NCBI GenBank assembly: GCA_937883755.1
Contig: CAKZYA010000032.1
Coordinates: 78,824 to 142,823, forward strand
Direction: 5' to 3'
Length of the DNA stretch: 64,000 bases
Source: an uncultured Flammeovirgaceae bacterium
GTDB lineage: Bacteria; Bacteroidota; Bacteroidia; Cytophagales; Cyclobacteriaceae
Every line of letters starts with the position of its first letter. The first letter of the stretch is position 1. A model generated the notes under the pieces. It did not search any database and was not told the origin of the DNA. It saw only the letters and a program-made list of their open reading frames with translations. The translations under genes and the position numbers were made by a program. Below are positions 55,210 to 63,811 of this stretch, piece by piece.

Positions 55210-55239
55210 TTGCAAAAGACAGCTCACTTTTTAGTTTAG
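55210..55239 (+). promoter_or_regulatory. Probable promoter of the sigma-54 activator gene
   Basis: TTG at 55210-55212, 19-base spacer, TAGTTTAG at 55232-55239, which matches TAnnTTTG at all but one fixed position. It is 24 bases before the ATG at 55263. Confidence 0.45.
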
Positions 55240-55262
55240 AACCATTTTTCTTGCCCTGCTTA

Positions 55263-56618
55263 ATGAGTAAAGTTTTAATAGTAGATGATGATCAGGATAT
55301 TCGATTACTGTTAGATAAATTCCTAACCAAGGGAGGGTTTGTCACGGCGACAGCCGGCACCGGCGAGTCTGCTATTGATATTACTAAAAAAGACATATTT
55401 GACCTTATTTTATGCGATTTTAAGCTACCCGATACTACGGGTATAGAGCTAATTCCTCGGATTAAAATCACGAATCCTGAGGCAGCTGTTATTGTCATTA
55501 CGGGGTACTCTGATGTGAAAGTAGCCGTAAAAGCGATTAAGCTAGGAGCTTACGATTACGTGACTAAGCCTCTTTATCCTGATGAAATCTTACTTACCAT
55601 TAAGCAGGCAATTTCTAGTAAAAAAACGAAGGTTGAGTCGAAAAAAGCACCAAAAACCACGCGGTTTATTATTGGGGAAAGCCCTCAGTCTAAACAGGTG
55701 ATGCAGCATGTTCGTCTCATTGCGCCTACTGATATGTCAGTAATTATTCAGGGGGAAACGGGCACTGGTAAAGAGTTTGTTGCCAATGAGATTCATAACT
55801 TTAGTAAGCGTAAAGGGGCGCCATTTGTAGCCATTGACTGCGGGGCTTTACCTAAAGACTTAGCAGGATCAGAATTATTTGGACATGTAAAGGGTGCTTT
55901 TACGGGAGCATTGAATGATAAAACGGGTAGTTTTGAAACCGCCAATGGCGGTACGCTATTTTTGGATGAGATCGGAAACCTCTCTTATGAGAATCAGATT
56001 AAGCTATTGAGAGTAATTCAGGAGCGAAAAATCAAAAAGATTGGTAGTACTAAAGATATTCCGATTGATGTACGATTGATTGTGGCGACTAATGAAAATC
56101 TGTCTGATGCGGTGAAGAAAGGTGAATTCCGGGAAGACCTGTACCACCGCTTCAATGAATTTAAGATTAGCCTCTCACCTTTGCGGGAACGTAAAGCTGA
56201 TATTAAACTCTTCGCTCAGCATTTTCTGGAAAATTCTAATCGAGAACTTGGTAAATCAATAGAAGGCTTTGAGGACGACGTAATGCAAAAAATGAAAGCC
56301 TACTACTGGCACGGTAACCTGCGAGAACTGCATAATGTAGTGAAGCGAGCAGTACTTCTAGCGCAAAGTGACCGGATTAGTTCGGAATGCTTACCGGAGG
56401 AGATCAAAACCCCGGCGTACTTCGATGATGTTGCTGACAGTGAAGAGATTATATCAGAGGCGGACAATCTTAAGTCGGTATCTAAATTGGCTGAGCGGGA
56501 TGCGATTATTAGTGTGCTGGAAAAAACAGGGTACAATAAGACCAAAGCGGCTAGCGTATTAAAAATTGACCGAAAAACACTATACAACAAAATGAAATCT
56601 TATAACATAGACCTCTAG
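55263..56618 (+). CDS. NtrC-family sigma-54-dependent response regulator
   Basis: 451 residues from the ATG at 55263. Receiver domain (about 1-120) with phosphorylation site Asp52 (LILCDFKLPD) and Lys in YVTKPLYP. AAA+ sigma-54 activator domain (about 140-370) with Walker A GETGTGKE, the sigma-54 contact loop GAFTGA, Walker B GTLFLDEIG, and an R-finger region. C-terminal Fis-type helix-turn-helix (about 405-451; TGYNKTKAASVLKIDRKTLY). It activates sigma-54 promoters after phosphorylation, probably by the adjacent kinase(s). Confidence 0.94.
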   Translation: MSKVLIVDDDQDIRLLLDKFLTKGGFVTATAGTGESAIDITKKDIFDLILCDFKLPDTTGIELIPRIKITNPEAAVIVITGYSDVKVAVKAIKLGAYDYVTKPLYPDEILLTIKQAISSKKTKVESKKAPKTTRFIIGESPQSKQVMQHVRLIAPTDMSVIIQGETGTGKEFVANEIHNFSKRKGAPFVAIDCGALPKDLAGSELFGHVKGAFTGALNDKTGSFETANGGTLFLDEIGNLSYENQIKLLRVIQERKIKKIGSTKDIPIDVRLIVATNENLSDAVKKGEFREDLYHRFNEFKISLSPLRERKADIKLFAQHFLENSNRELGKSIEGFEDDVMQKMKAYYWHGNLRELHNVVKRAVLLAQSDRISSECLPEEIKTPAYFDDVADSEEIISEADNLKSVSKLAERDAIISVLEKTGYNKTKAASVLKIDRKTLYNKMKSYNIDL

Positions 56619-56666
56619 CTAGGCTTTGTTTCATAAACTCGACCGGGTCATTGACTTTTTTAGCTC

Positions 56667-58163
56667 ATGGATAAAGCCATTCTCGGAGATATATTTGAGT
56701 CAATCGAAAACGGTGTTGTTGTATTCAGCCCGATTTATAATCAGCAAGGAGAAATTACTGATTTTCGCTACGAGCAGATTAACCGTGCGGCTCTGCTGCT
56801 CATCAAAAAAGAAAAATCCCAGCTTACTGATAGCACCTTACTAACGGTTTTTTCCAACCTACGAGGAAGCGAGTTATTCCAACAGTATCTAAAGGTAATC
56901 AAAAGCGGACAAAGCTTTCGCTCCGAATTTAAATACCAAAATGAAGAATTAGATACCTGGTTCAGAAACTATGCATTTCGTCTAGATTCGTATTTGGTGA
57001 TTCAGTTCACAGATATTGATGAATACAAGCAAATTGTAGAAGAGCGGTCGCGTAATGAAAGCTTGTACCAGGCAATTGTGCGAACACTACCCAGTAATCT
57101 GGATTTACTTCTGATTGACCGGAAATTTCAGGTGCAGATTAGCAAAGGTAATCCACTAAAGGCTTTAGGAGTTAACACATTAATGTCAGTAAACTCATTT
57201 TTGAGCGACGAACTAACTACCGATGCTTTTGATCCGATCAGAAAAAATTGTCAGAAAAGCTTTAAAGGCGAAACTATACGCGAAGAAATATCTCGACAAG
57301 AGACGTTATATCGCTTATCTTTTGTACCTGTATATAATCATGAGAATGTTACCTTCGGATGTCTAATTGTTGCGGAAGATATTGGAATATTTAGTTTATC
57401 TGAAGATGAGCTACGTAATAGACTTTATGCCCTAGAAAGTGCTAAAGAAAGTTTAGAGCAGTTTGCTTACGTAGCGTCTCATGATCTTCAGGAACCCCTT
57501 CGCAAGATACGCGCTTTCGGCGACCGGATTTCTACGCGCTATGCTGACAAGTTAGACGAAACAGGTCAAGACTATTTTGAGCGGATGCAGGGAGCTGCCG
57601 GGCGAATGCAGGTACTTATTGACGATCTGCTAAAATACTCGCGGGTTGGGCGTGTCCAAAATGGCTTTGAACAGATTAATTTAAATCAACTAGTAGGTAC
57701 CGTACTGGTTGATATGGAGACTACTATTGAAGAGTCTGGGGCAACGGTTGAGGTTGGTAGCTTACCTATTATTGAAGGGGAGCCTACTCAGCTACGTCAG
57801 CTCTTTCAGAATCTTCTGAGTAATGCTATCAAGTTTAGGAGAGCAAAGGTGATATCGTATGTTGAAGTCCAAGCTAAAAAACTTGTTGCTGGGCAAACTA
57901 ACTTATACAATCAGTCTATTGACTATTACGAAATTACCGTGCAGGACAATGGAATCGGGTTTGAGGAAAAGTACTTGGATCGGATTTTTAATATTTTCCA
58001 GCGACTGCACGGACGAAACAAATACCCAGGTACAGGCATTGGTCTGGCGATTTGTCGTAAAATTATTGATAATCATCAGGGTGATATTTATGCAACTAGT
58101 CGGGTAGGGGCGGGAGCTACCTTCCATATCATTTTACCCCAACAGCAAACAATGCAGTCATGA
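56667..58163 (+). CDS. PAS-containing sensor histidine kinase
   Basis: 498 residues without membrane helices. Two PAS-like segments occupy about 1-260 (VFSPIYNQQGEITDFRYEQI; LVIQFTDIDEY). The HisKA domain carries His272 in VASHDLQEPLRKIRAF. The HATPase_c domain (about 370-495) has N-box LLSNAIKF, DNGIGF and GTGIGLAI motifs. The ASHDLQEPLR type is typical of phytochrome-like, two-component kinases with separate small receivers. The stop overlaps the start of the next receiver gene (ATGA), so that receiver is the likely partner. Confidence 0.92.
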   Translation: MDKAILGDIFESIENGVVVFSPIYNQQGEITDFRYEQINRAALLLIKKEKSQLTDSTLLTVFSNLRGSELFQQYLKVIKSGQSFRSEFKYQNEELDTWFRNYAFRLDSYLVIQFTDIDEYKQIVEERSRNESLYQAIVRTLPSNLDLLLIDRKFQVQISKGNPLKALGVNTLMSVNSFLSDELTTDAFDPIRKNCQKSFKGETIREEISRQETLYRLSFVPVYNHENVTFGCLIVAEDIGIFSLSEDELRNRLYALESAKESLEQFAYVASHDLQEPLRKIRAFGDRISTRYADKLDETGQDYFERMQGAAGRMQVLIDDLLKYSRVGRVQNGFEQINLNQLVGTVLVDMETTIEESGATVEVGSLPIIEGEPTQLRQLFQNLLSNAIKFRRAKVISYVEVQAKKLVAGQTNLYNQSIDYYEITVQDNGIGFEEKYLDRIFNIFQRLHGRNKYPGTGIGLAICRKIIDNHQGDIYATSRVGAGATFHIILPQQQTMQS

Positions 58164-58618
58164 GTAAATCAATGATAAAAACGATCACCATTCTGATGGC
58201 TGATGATGATCCAGATGATCGTATCTTAACCAAAGACGCTTTTGAAGAAAATGGCCTGGCTAATGATTTACACTTTGTGGAAGATGGAGAAGAGCTGATG
58301 GATTATCTTCACCAGCGGGGAAAATTTTCAGCTGATAATGCTCCCGAACCGGGTTTGATTCTGTTAGACCTAAATATGCCCCGCAAAGATGGTCGGGAAG
58401 CACTAGCTGAAATTAAGTCTCATCCTACATTCAAACATATTCCTGTAATTGTTCTTACTACCTCTAAGGCAGAAGAAGATATTTTCAAGACCTACGATTT
58501 GGGAGTAAGTTCATTCATTACTAAACCAGTCACATTTGAAGGTCTAGTAAAAGTCACCCGGACTATTGGAAACTATTGGTTGGGTATTGTGGAATTACCG
58601 AACAGAAAACCTACCTAA
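58160..58618 (+). CDS. Rcp1-like single-domain response regulator
   Basis: 152 residues, receiver with acidic pocket ADDDPDDR (Asp15-Asp17), phosphorylation site Asp70 (LILLDLNMPRKDG), VIVLTTSKAEED and Lys in FITKPVTFEG. The long loop and C-terminal helix are typical of receivers that pair with phytochrome-type kinases. Coupled to the kinase by a 4-base overlap. No output domain. Confidence 0.92.
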   Translation: MSKSMIKTITILMADDDPDDRILTKDAFEENGLANDLHFVEDGEELMDYLHQRGKFSADNAPEPGLILLDLNMPRKDGREALAEIKSHPTFKHIPVIVLTTSKAEEDIFKTYDLGVSSFITKPVTFEGLVKVTRTIGNYWLGIVELPNRKPT

Positions 58619-58645
58619 ACACTTTCTACTACAGAAACAAAACAA

Positions 58646-60118
58646 ATGGAGGTGACTCCTTCATTGCAACCTATGCAAAAAGAAAATATAAAAATATTAC
58701 TGGTGGATGATGATGAAGATGATTACATCATCACTCGGGATTTACTTGCAGACATAAAGACTGCCGATTTCTCGCTCTCTTGGATAAATAACTATGATGA
58801 TGCCCTTGAACGGTTAGAAAAAGATGACTTCGATGTTTACCTCATTGATTATCGACTGGGAGAAAAAAGTGGTCTAGATTTACTGCGAGCTGGAATAGAG
58901 CGAGGTGTTCGCAACCCAATTATTCTCCTTACCGGAAAAGGTTTTGCGGAAATAGATTACCAGGCTATGCAGATGGGAGCGGCTGATTATTTGGTAAAAG
59001 ATGGTTTAAATTCGATGACTATCGAACGTAGTATTCGGTATGCTCTTAAAAATTCGCATTTTGTCCATAAACTCTTTACTCAGGAACAGAAATATCGGGT
59101 GCTGTTTGAGCAGTCGGTCAATGCTATTTATGTGACCAACTCAGAAGATATATTCATAGACGCTAACAGTGCTATGGAAAAGCTGTTTGGTCACCTATTA
59201 TCTGAGCTTCAAAAGCTATCGCTTAGTGAGCTTTTTGTCGATCCTGAACAATACCCTCACCTGCATGAGAAGTTAATAACTGAAGGGGTAGTTATTGATT
59301 TTGAGACAGAACTTAGGCATAAAAATAACCAGATTATTACCTGTAATTTATCGGCTGCTCGCTTAGTTGACCCTGAACAAAACTTGCTGGGGTATCAGGG
59401 AATCATTACTGACATTTCGGAGAAGAAGAAGGTGCAACAAGAGCTAATTCGTTTGGAGAAAATGATGATGACGGCCAATATTGCCCGTAGTATTGCCCAC
59501 GAAGTCCGTAATCCTCTTACGAATATTAATTTGTCATTAGAGCAGTTTAGCACCGAAATTACGGATCGTGATGATCTTACGGTGTATTTGGATATTATAC
59601 GCCGGAATACTCAGCGTATTAACGAGCTAATTACGGCCATGCTCAACTCTTCTAAGCCTTCTCAGCTATCTTTAGAGCCAAGTTCTCTTAATGAAGTAGT
59701 GAAAAAAACGCTAGAGATTACGGCTGATCGGGCAAAACTGCAAGAAGTGCAGATACAGCATCAGCTTGATCCCAAATTATCCAGGTTTCCCCTCGATCGT
59801 GACAAGTTAGTGATGGCATTGCTAAATATCGTAAACAACGCCATAGAAGCAGTAGAGCCAGGTGCTGGGAAAATTGTATTAAAAACCTGGCAAGATAATG
59901 ATCATGAATATATTGTAGTAGAAGATAATGGGAAAGGAATAGCTGAGGATAATTTGAACAAGCTGTTTGATGCATTTCATACCGGAAAGCGCGGTGGAAT
60001 AGGTCTAGGGCTTACTTCTACCCAAAATATTATCAATAGTCACCAAGCGAAAATTTCAGTAAGCAGCGAAGAAGGAATGAGTACTTCTTTCACCATTACT
60101 TTCTCTAAGCAGAGATAG
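58646..60118 (+). CDS. Receiver-PAS-histidine kinase (N-terminal REC hybrid)
   Basis: 490 residues (an ATG nine codons in, MQKENIKILL, is an alternative start). Receiver domain (about 15-135) with Asp21-23 and Asp68 (VYLIDYRLG). PAS domain about 150-265 (YRVLFEQSVNAIYVTNSED; GYQGIITDISEKKK). HisKA with His285 (SIAHEVRNPLTNINLS) and HATPase_c with NNAIEAVE, DNGKGI and GIGLGLTSTQN. The REC domain at the front suggests the kinase is switched by another kinase in this cluster. It ends the signalling block; a MITE-like element lies 60 bases downstream. Confidence 0.92.
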   Translation: MEVTPSLQPMQKENIKILLVDDDEDDYIITRDLLADIKTADFSLSWINNYDDALERLEKDDFDVYLIDYRLGEKSGLDLLRAGIERGVRNPIILLTGKGFAEIDYQAMQMGAADYLVKDGLNSMTIERSIRYALKNSHFVHKLFTQEQKYRVLFEQSVNAIYVTNSEDIFIDANSAMEKLFGHLLSELQKLSLSELFVDPEQYPHLHEKLITEGVVIDFETELRHKNNQIITCNLSAARLVDPEQNLLGYQGIITDISEKKKVQQELIRLEKMMMTANIARSIAHEVRNPLTNINLSLEQFSTEITDRDDLTVYLDIIRRNTQRINELITAMLNSSKPSQLSLEPSSLNEVVKKTLEITADRAKLQEVQIQHQLDPKLSRFPLDRDKLVMALLNIVNNAIEAVEPGAGKIVLKTWQDNDHEYIVVEDNGKGIAEDNLNKLFDAFHTGKRGGIGLGLTSTQNIINSHQAKISVSSEEGMSTSFTITFSKQR

Positions 60119-60178
60119 CGATGCCTAGCTGATGGCCATGTTCATTGTATATCTACTTCTTCTGGTATCATTGGTTTA

Positions 60179-60353
60179 AGAAGCTGTTTGAGTTATGTTT
60201 TTTGATTTATTGGTAGAGATTTTTTTGGCAATCTAGGCCCTTTTCAAGCAGCGTAGCCTAAGCTACGGTCCGTTCCACTGCAGGCAAAAAAAAGCCGAAG
60301 AGTGGCGGAAAAAGATCCCCAAGAAACAGAAAGGCTTAACTCAAATAGCTTCT
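60179..60353. mobile_element. MITE-like element with imperfect terminal inverted repeats
   Basis: The ends are AGAAGCTGTTTGAGTTA (60179-60195) and TAACTCAAATAGCTTCT (60337-60353), complementary at 16 of 17 bases. The complementarity continues inward at lower identity (about 27 of the first 35 bases). A central palindrome CGTAGC-CTAA-GCTACG lies at 60252-60267. The element is 175 bp with no coding capacity, as expected for a non-autonomous derivative of a transposon whose full copy is elsewhere in the genome. The flanking target duplication is not obvious. Confidence 0.65.
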
Positions 60354-60381
60354 AAGTTAAAAAGTGGTTAAAGTTACTTGA

Positions 60382-60657
60382 TTAGTTCCGATTACCCCAG
60401 GTCATATTCCGTTGGATAAACAGCTTAACTAAACTGGATGTGACTCCCAGCAGTAAAGTCCAGGTAAGCGCTTGACGTAAAGATACATCACGATCAGAAG
60501 GGTCTTTTGGCGGATCCTGATGCGTCGCCCGCTTCCAACCAAATTCAATGATGCGACGGACAAGTACTGCGCTCACCATAGTAACTCCGCCAATAATCCA
60601 GCTATTCAGTTGTTCCTCACTATCAAAGCTGTCTATAATTCTCTCCAGTAGACTCAT
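60382..60657 (-). CDS. DUF4235-like small membrane protein
   Basis: 91 residues. Two hydrophobic segments (about 20-36 and 68-85) flank VRRIIEFGWKRATHQDPPKD and DPSDRDVSLRQALTWTLLLG. The order of a GWK tract, a PPxDP tract and VSLxxAL matches the DUF4235 family known mainly from actinobacteria. Function unknown. It stands alone on the minus strand. Confidence 0.7.
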   Translation of the reverse strand: MSLLERIIDSFDSEEQLNSWIIGGVTMVSAVLVRRIIEFGWKRATHQDPPKDPSDRDVSLRQALTWTLLLGVTSSLVKLFIQRNMTWGNRN

Positions 60658-61220
60658 GTTTATTCAATTGGTTAAATACTATCCGGCAAAATACAATAGT
60701 AGGCTTCGCAAACATAGTAGTAAGCTACTTTAATCATAGCTATTTCCAGAGTTCCTTTCTTCTTATTAAGCATTTACTATTTGATCATCTGATTCACTGT
60801 CCTGTATTTTCTAGATAAACGTATTTTCTATTGCTTTCACTAAATCAACCAGCGTTTGATCAAATGGTTACCCCAAGAGGGTGTACACTGTCCCTCCCTG
60901 CTGGTATTAATGTATTGCGAATACTAAGTAAAACGCTATACCACTATCGGGTGAAAGTGTATTCTTGATGTGTTGTGATAATCGAACTGTTCCCTTTTTG
61001 GTACTTGTAAAGCGATGAGGAAAATGTGCTACTTTCCCCAAAGCGAGGAAAAAATTTCTCATAAAAATGCTCGGTGCTTCCCAGATTTCCCCAGTATAAT
61101 TTGGGCTAATTAAGTAAAAAACCACTTTTTTTACCCTTAGACCCATAAAAAGGGGCTATAATGAAACTTGGCACAGGATTTTCGTATACATCACCGAGGA
61201 ACCTTAAACTTTTTTGAATT
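60658..61220. other. 563-bp region without a convincing gene
   Basis: A 79-codon minus-strand frame (60907-61146) has no recognisable content, no ribosome-binding site and an unusual composition, so it is not accepted. No clean promoter pair or terminator is seen. Confidence 0.4.
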
Positions 61221-61481
61221 ATGAGATTATTATCAGGAATTGTTGCTGGAGTATTGGCTGGAATTGCCGCAGGAGTATTAATGGCTCCGGATAAGGGTGA
61301 CGCTACTCGCAAGCGGTTAAACAAAGAGGGTAACCGAGTCCGTGGCGATGTAGAGAAGTCAGTCAATGAAGGTATTTACAACCTATTAGACTCAATTAGC
61401 CAAGCCATTGATGACTACTCTAAGCGTAGTCAGAAGTCACTAAAGCAGGCTAAGAAGAAAAAGCGATATATCAACTTTTAA
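61221..61481 (+). CDS. YtxH-domain small membrane protein
   Basis: 86 residues. The N-terminal helix GIVAGVLAGIAAGVLMAPDKG is the YtxH hallmark (Gly-rich helix ending LMAPxxG), followed by a charged helical segment and a very basic tail (KQAKKKKRYINF). These proteins are commonly induced by stress and are tail-anchored to the inner membrane. No partner is adjacent. Confidence 0.85.
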   Translation: MRLLSGIVAGVLAGIAAGVLMAPDKGDATRKRLNKEGNRVRGDVEKSVNEGIYNLLDSISQAIDDYSKRSQKSLKQAKKKKRYINF

Positions 61482-61720
61482 GGTTGATTACCATATTCAG
61501 TTTTTGCAGTGCATTATTTTTTAGGAGCTTCCATTTTTTAAGCTAGTAGGCGAGAGTTAAAAACTATTGTAGGAAAGCATTCAATGAATATTATATTTTT
61601 TACCCATTTTTTTCTTGGCGCTGCTTACATGAATCAAGCTCAACCATATTATAAGTTTTAATCTGAAAGGCTTACGACCAAACTAGAACTAAACATTTTA
61701 CACTTAATTTTTAGGAGATC

Positions 61721-62161
61721 ATGAAAACGAATTTCAGAACTATCGCGACGTACCTATTTGCCGGAGCATTTTCATTAGCAGTTTTTACTGCTTGTGACTC
61801 GGCTCAGAACCAAGCTAGTGAGGCTGGTGATGCTATGGAAGATGCCGCCAATGAAGCTGGCGACGCTATGGAAGAGGCTGGTAATGAAATGGAAGAAGTT
61901 GTTGCTGGCTGGCAGGTTGAACAAGAAGAGTGGCAGGCTAAACTGAATGATAAAATCACTAAGCTAGAGCAGGAAATGGAAGGTGCTTCGGATGAAGCTA
62001 AAGCTGAATATCAGGAAAATATTGATGAGCTAAAGTCAGACTTAGAAAAGCTAGAAAGCTCTACCGCCGAAAACTGGGGAGAGATTAAAAACGATGTTAG
62101 CAACACTTTCAATGAACTAGGTGACGAGTTAGAGGGTGCTATGGAGGAAGTGAAGAACTAA
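61721..62161 (+). CDS. Small coiled-coil lipoprotein
   Basis: 146 residues with lipobox FTAC followed by DSAQNQASEAGDAMED. The rest is a Glu/Ala-rich helix with repeated AGDAMEDAANEAGDAMEEAG-type heptads and no aromatic core, likely a long coiled coil in the periplasm, in the style of Lpp-like structural lipoproteins. It has its own terminator at 62192. Family not recognised. Confidence 0.75.
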   Translation: MKTNFRTIATYLFAGAFSLAVFTACDSAQNQASEAGDAMEDAANEAGDAMEEAGNEMEEVVAGWQVEQEEWQAKLNDKITKLEQEMEGASDEAKAEYQENIDELKSDLEKLESSTAENWGEIKNDVSNTFNELGDELEGAMEEVKN

Positions 62162-62191
62162 TTCCTGACCAAACCAATTAATCCAAGTGAG

Positions 62192-62225
62192 AAGCGTGAC
62201 ATCTATAAGGTGTCTCGCTTTTTTA
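62192..62225 (+). terminator. Intrinsic terminator after the coiled-coil lipoprotein
   Basis: AAGCG-T-GACA (62192-62200) pairs with TGTC-T-CGCTT (62211-62220) with a T-T mismatch and is followed by TTTTATTATT. Confidence 0.7.
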
Positions 62226-62342
62226 TTATTTAACACTGCTCATAATATTAGGATAAGTAATTGGTGGGTACTACTAAATAGAGATTTACAGGTTTAAAGC
62301 CACTAACCTTAGTTGAGGTCAACGCCTATTTGCAAGACTAGT

Positions 62343-62852
62343 ATGAATATAATCAATAGTACCGAAGCAGATATACCGGATATTTTCCGACTCTACCGAC
62401 TGGCTACCGAATTTCAACAAGTAAAGTTTCCCGAGAACCAATGGCCAGAGTTTGAGCACGAACTAGTAGCTACTGAAGTGGCTGAACAGCGACAGTTTAA
62501 ACTTTTGATTGATAATCAGATTGCCTGTATCTGGGCAATTACCTACCGCGACCCCCAAATCTGGGAAGAAGCTGATAATGATCCTTCGGTATACATACAT
62601 CGAATTGCTACCAACCCAGCATTCAGGGGAAATAATTTTGTGAAAATCATTGTAGAGTGGGCTAAGGATTTTGCTAAAGCTCAAAATAAACAATACATCC
62701 GGATGGATACCTGTGGGTATAACGAAAAACTCATTAATCATTATTCCCACTGTGGGTTTGATTTTTTAGGTATAAAAAAGCTAAAGAATACCTCAAATTT
62801 ACCTGCTCACTATCATAATGCCGATGTGTGTTTCTTCGAAATCAAGCTTTAG
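62343..62852 (+). CDS. GNAT-family N-acetyltransferase
   Basis: 169 residues from the ATG at 62343 (MNIINSTEADIPDI); the longer frame to 62313 is unneeded. The GNAT fold is visible in the strands ACIWAITYRDPQIW and VYIHRIATNPAFRGNN (the acetyl-CoA pyrophosphate loop is in the latter part, slightly degenerate), then WAKDFAKAQNKQYIRMDTC and YNEKLINHYSHCGFDFLG. The acceptor substrate is unknown. It is monocistronic. Confidence 0.85.
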   Translation: MNIINSTEADIPDIFRLYRLATEFQQVKFPENQWPEFEHELVATEVAEQRQFKLLIDNQIACIWAITYRDPQIWEEADNDPSVYIHRIATNPAFRGNNFVKIIVEWAKDFAKAQNKQYIRMDTCGYNEKLINHYSHCGFDFLGIKKLKNTSNLPAHYHNADVCFFEIKL

Positions 62853-62977
62853 CAGAACAGGCTTAAATAATAGCTAACCGTATTCCTGAATCTTTTGATA
62901 GAAACAAATGATTATTATTAACAAGTCGTCGGCTAAGGAGGTGTTAGGAATAGCTTCTGTACCAAACACTGGTGGCT

Positions 62978-63508
62978 ATGGCATACTTACTAAGTACTAT
63001 CTTTTTGATTGCATTAATGGATTCACAGACAATTTTTGATTTCACTACTGATACTAATATACAAAGTTGGCGAGTGGTAGATGATGTAGTCATGGGCGGG
63101 GTATCGTCCGGTAACTTCACAATTAATGAAGAAGGCTTTGGAGTTTTTGCTGGGAAAGTTTCATTAGAGAATAACGGAGGTTTCTCCTCAGTGCGTTATC
63201 AGTTCGACAAACTGCCAGTAAAATCGCATACTACTATCCGTATTAGGCTACGGGGCGACGGTAAAAAGTACCAGTTTAGAGTTAAAGCCAACGCAGAAGA
63301 TTACTATTCTTACATCTACCCCTTTATTACTTCGGGTGAGTGGGAAGAAATAAAAATTCCTTTAGCCGATATGTATCCTACGTTTAGGGGAAGAAGACTT
63401 AACCAATCCAACTTCCACGAAGACCAATTCGAAGAAATACGTTTCTTAATAGGCAACAAAAGAGCAGAAGAGTTTAAATTAATGATAGATAAGATCGTGT
63501 TGGAATAA
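62978..63508 (+). CDS. CIA30-family protein
   Basis: 176 residues from the ATG at 62978 (a GTG at 62972 is an alternative). The CIA30/NDUFAF1-like jelly-roll is recognised in WRVVDDVVMGGVSSGNF, FAGKVSLENNGGFSSVRYQF, RIRLRGDGKKYQFRVK and WEEIKIPLADMYPTFRGR. In mitochondria the family helps complex I assembly; in bacteria its role is not settled. A short hydrophobic N-terminus could be a signal peptide. Confidence 0.85.
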   Translation: MAYLLSTIFLIALMDSQTIFDFTTDTNIQSWRVVDDVVMGGVSSGNFTINEEGFGVFAGKVSLENNGGFSSVRYQFDKLPVKSHTTIRIRLRGDGKKYQFRVKANAEDYYSYIYPFITSGEWEEIKIPLADMYPTFRGRRLNQSNFHEDQFEEIRFLIGNKRAEEFKLMIDKIVLE

Positions 63509-63603
63509 TTTCTATTGTTTGTAAGAGTAAGAGACCAAGAAAAAACTTCCAATAGGTCATGTAAGCTTTGCGTTATTTCGGGAAGAGCCTGAAGCCATAC
63601 CAA

Positions 63604-63634
63604 TAAAAAACCCGAAGGCTCTCACCTCGGGTTT
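63604..63634 (-). terminator. Intrinsic terminator, best read leftward
   Basis: AAACCCGA (63608-63615) pairs with TCGGGTTT (63627-63634), with an 11-base loop. On the minus strand the stem is followed by TTTTTT and ATTG, the arrangement of a strong terminator; on the plus strand only CATCTG follows. It therefore points to a minus-strand transcript arriving from the right, although it may also stop the CIA30 transcript. Confidence 0.7.
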
Positions 63635-63742
63635 CATCTGTCTACCTTTTTTTACTACTGCTTACTTCGTAAAACTCATAATGGGACGTTGGTTTGTTTA
63701 GTTTAGTAGATACAGAATAATTGTACTACCGCACCCTAGTCG

Positions 63743-63811
63743 TCAGGTAGGGCAAGGGTTGCATCCACATGATTCAATAGCCTTTATTACTGAATCAAAC
63801 GGAATACTCAT
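63743..63811 (-). CDS. Possible 22-residue Cys-rich peptide
   Basis: An ATG at 63811 (minus strand) gives MSIPFDSVIKAIESCGCNPC followed by PT and a TGA. Three Cys in the last eight residues and a downstream leftward terminator (63604-63634) are the reasons to note it. There is no homology, no clear promoter (a TAGTATTG box lies upstream without a TTG partner) and a frame this short can occur by chance. Confidence 0.2.
   Translation of the reverse strand: MSIPFDSVIKAIESCGCNPCPT

Noticed and set aside
60907..61146. Minus-strand 79-codon frame
   Set aside because: No ribosome-binding site, no family content, and surrounded by non-coding sequence; probably chance.
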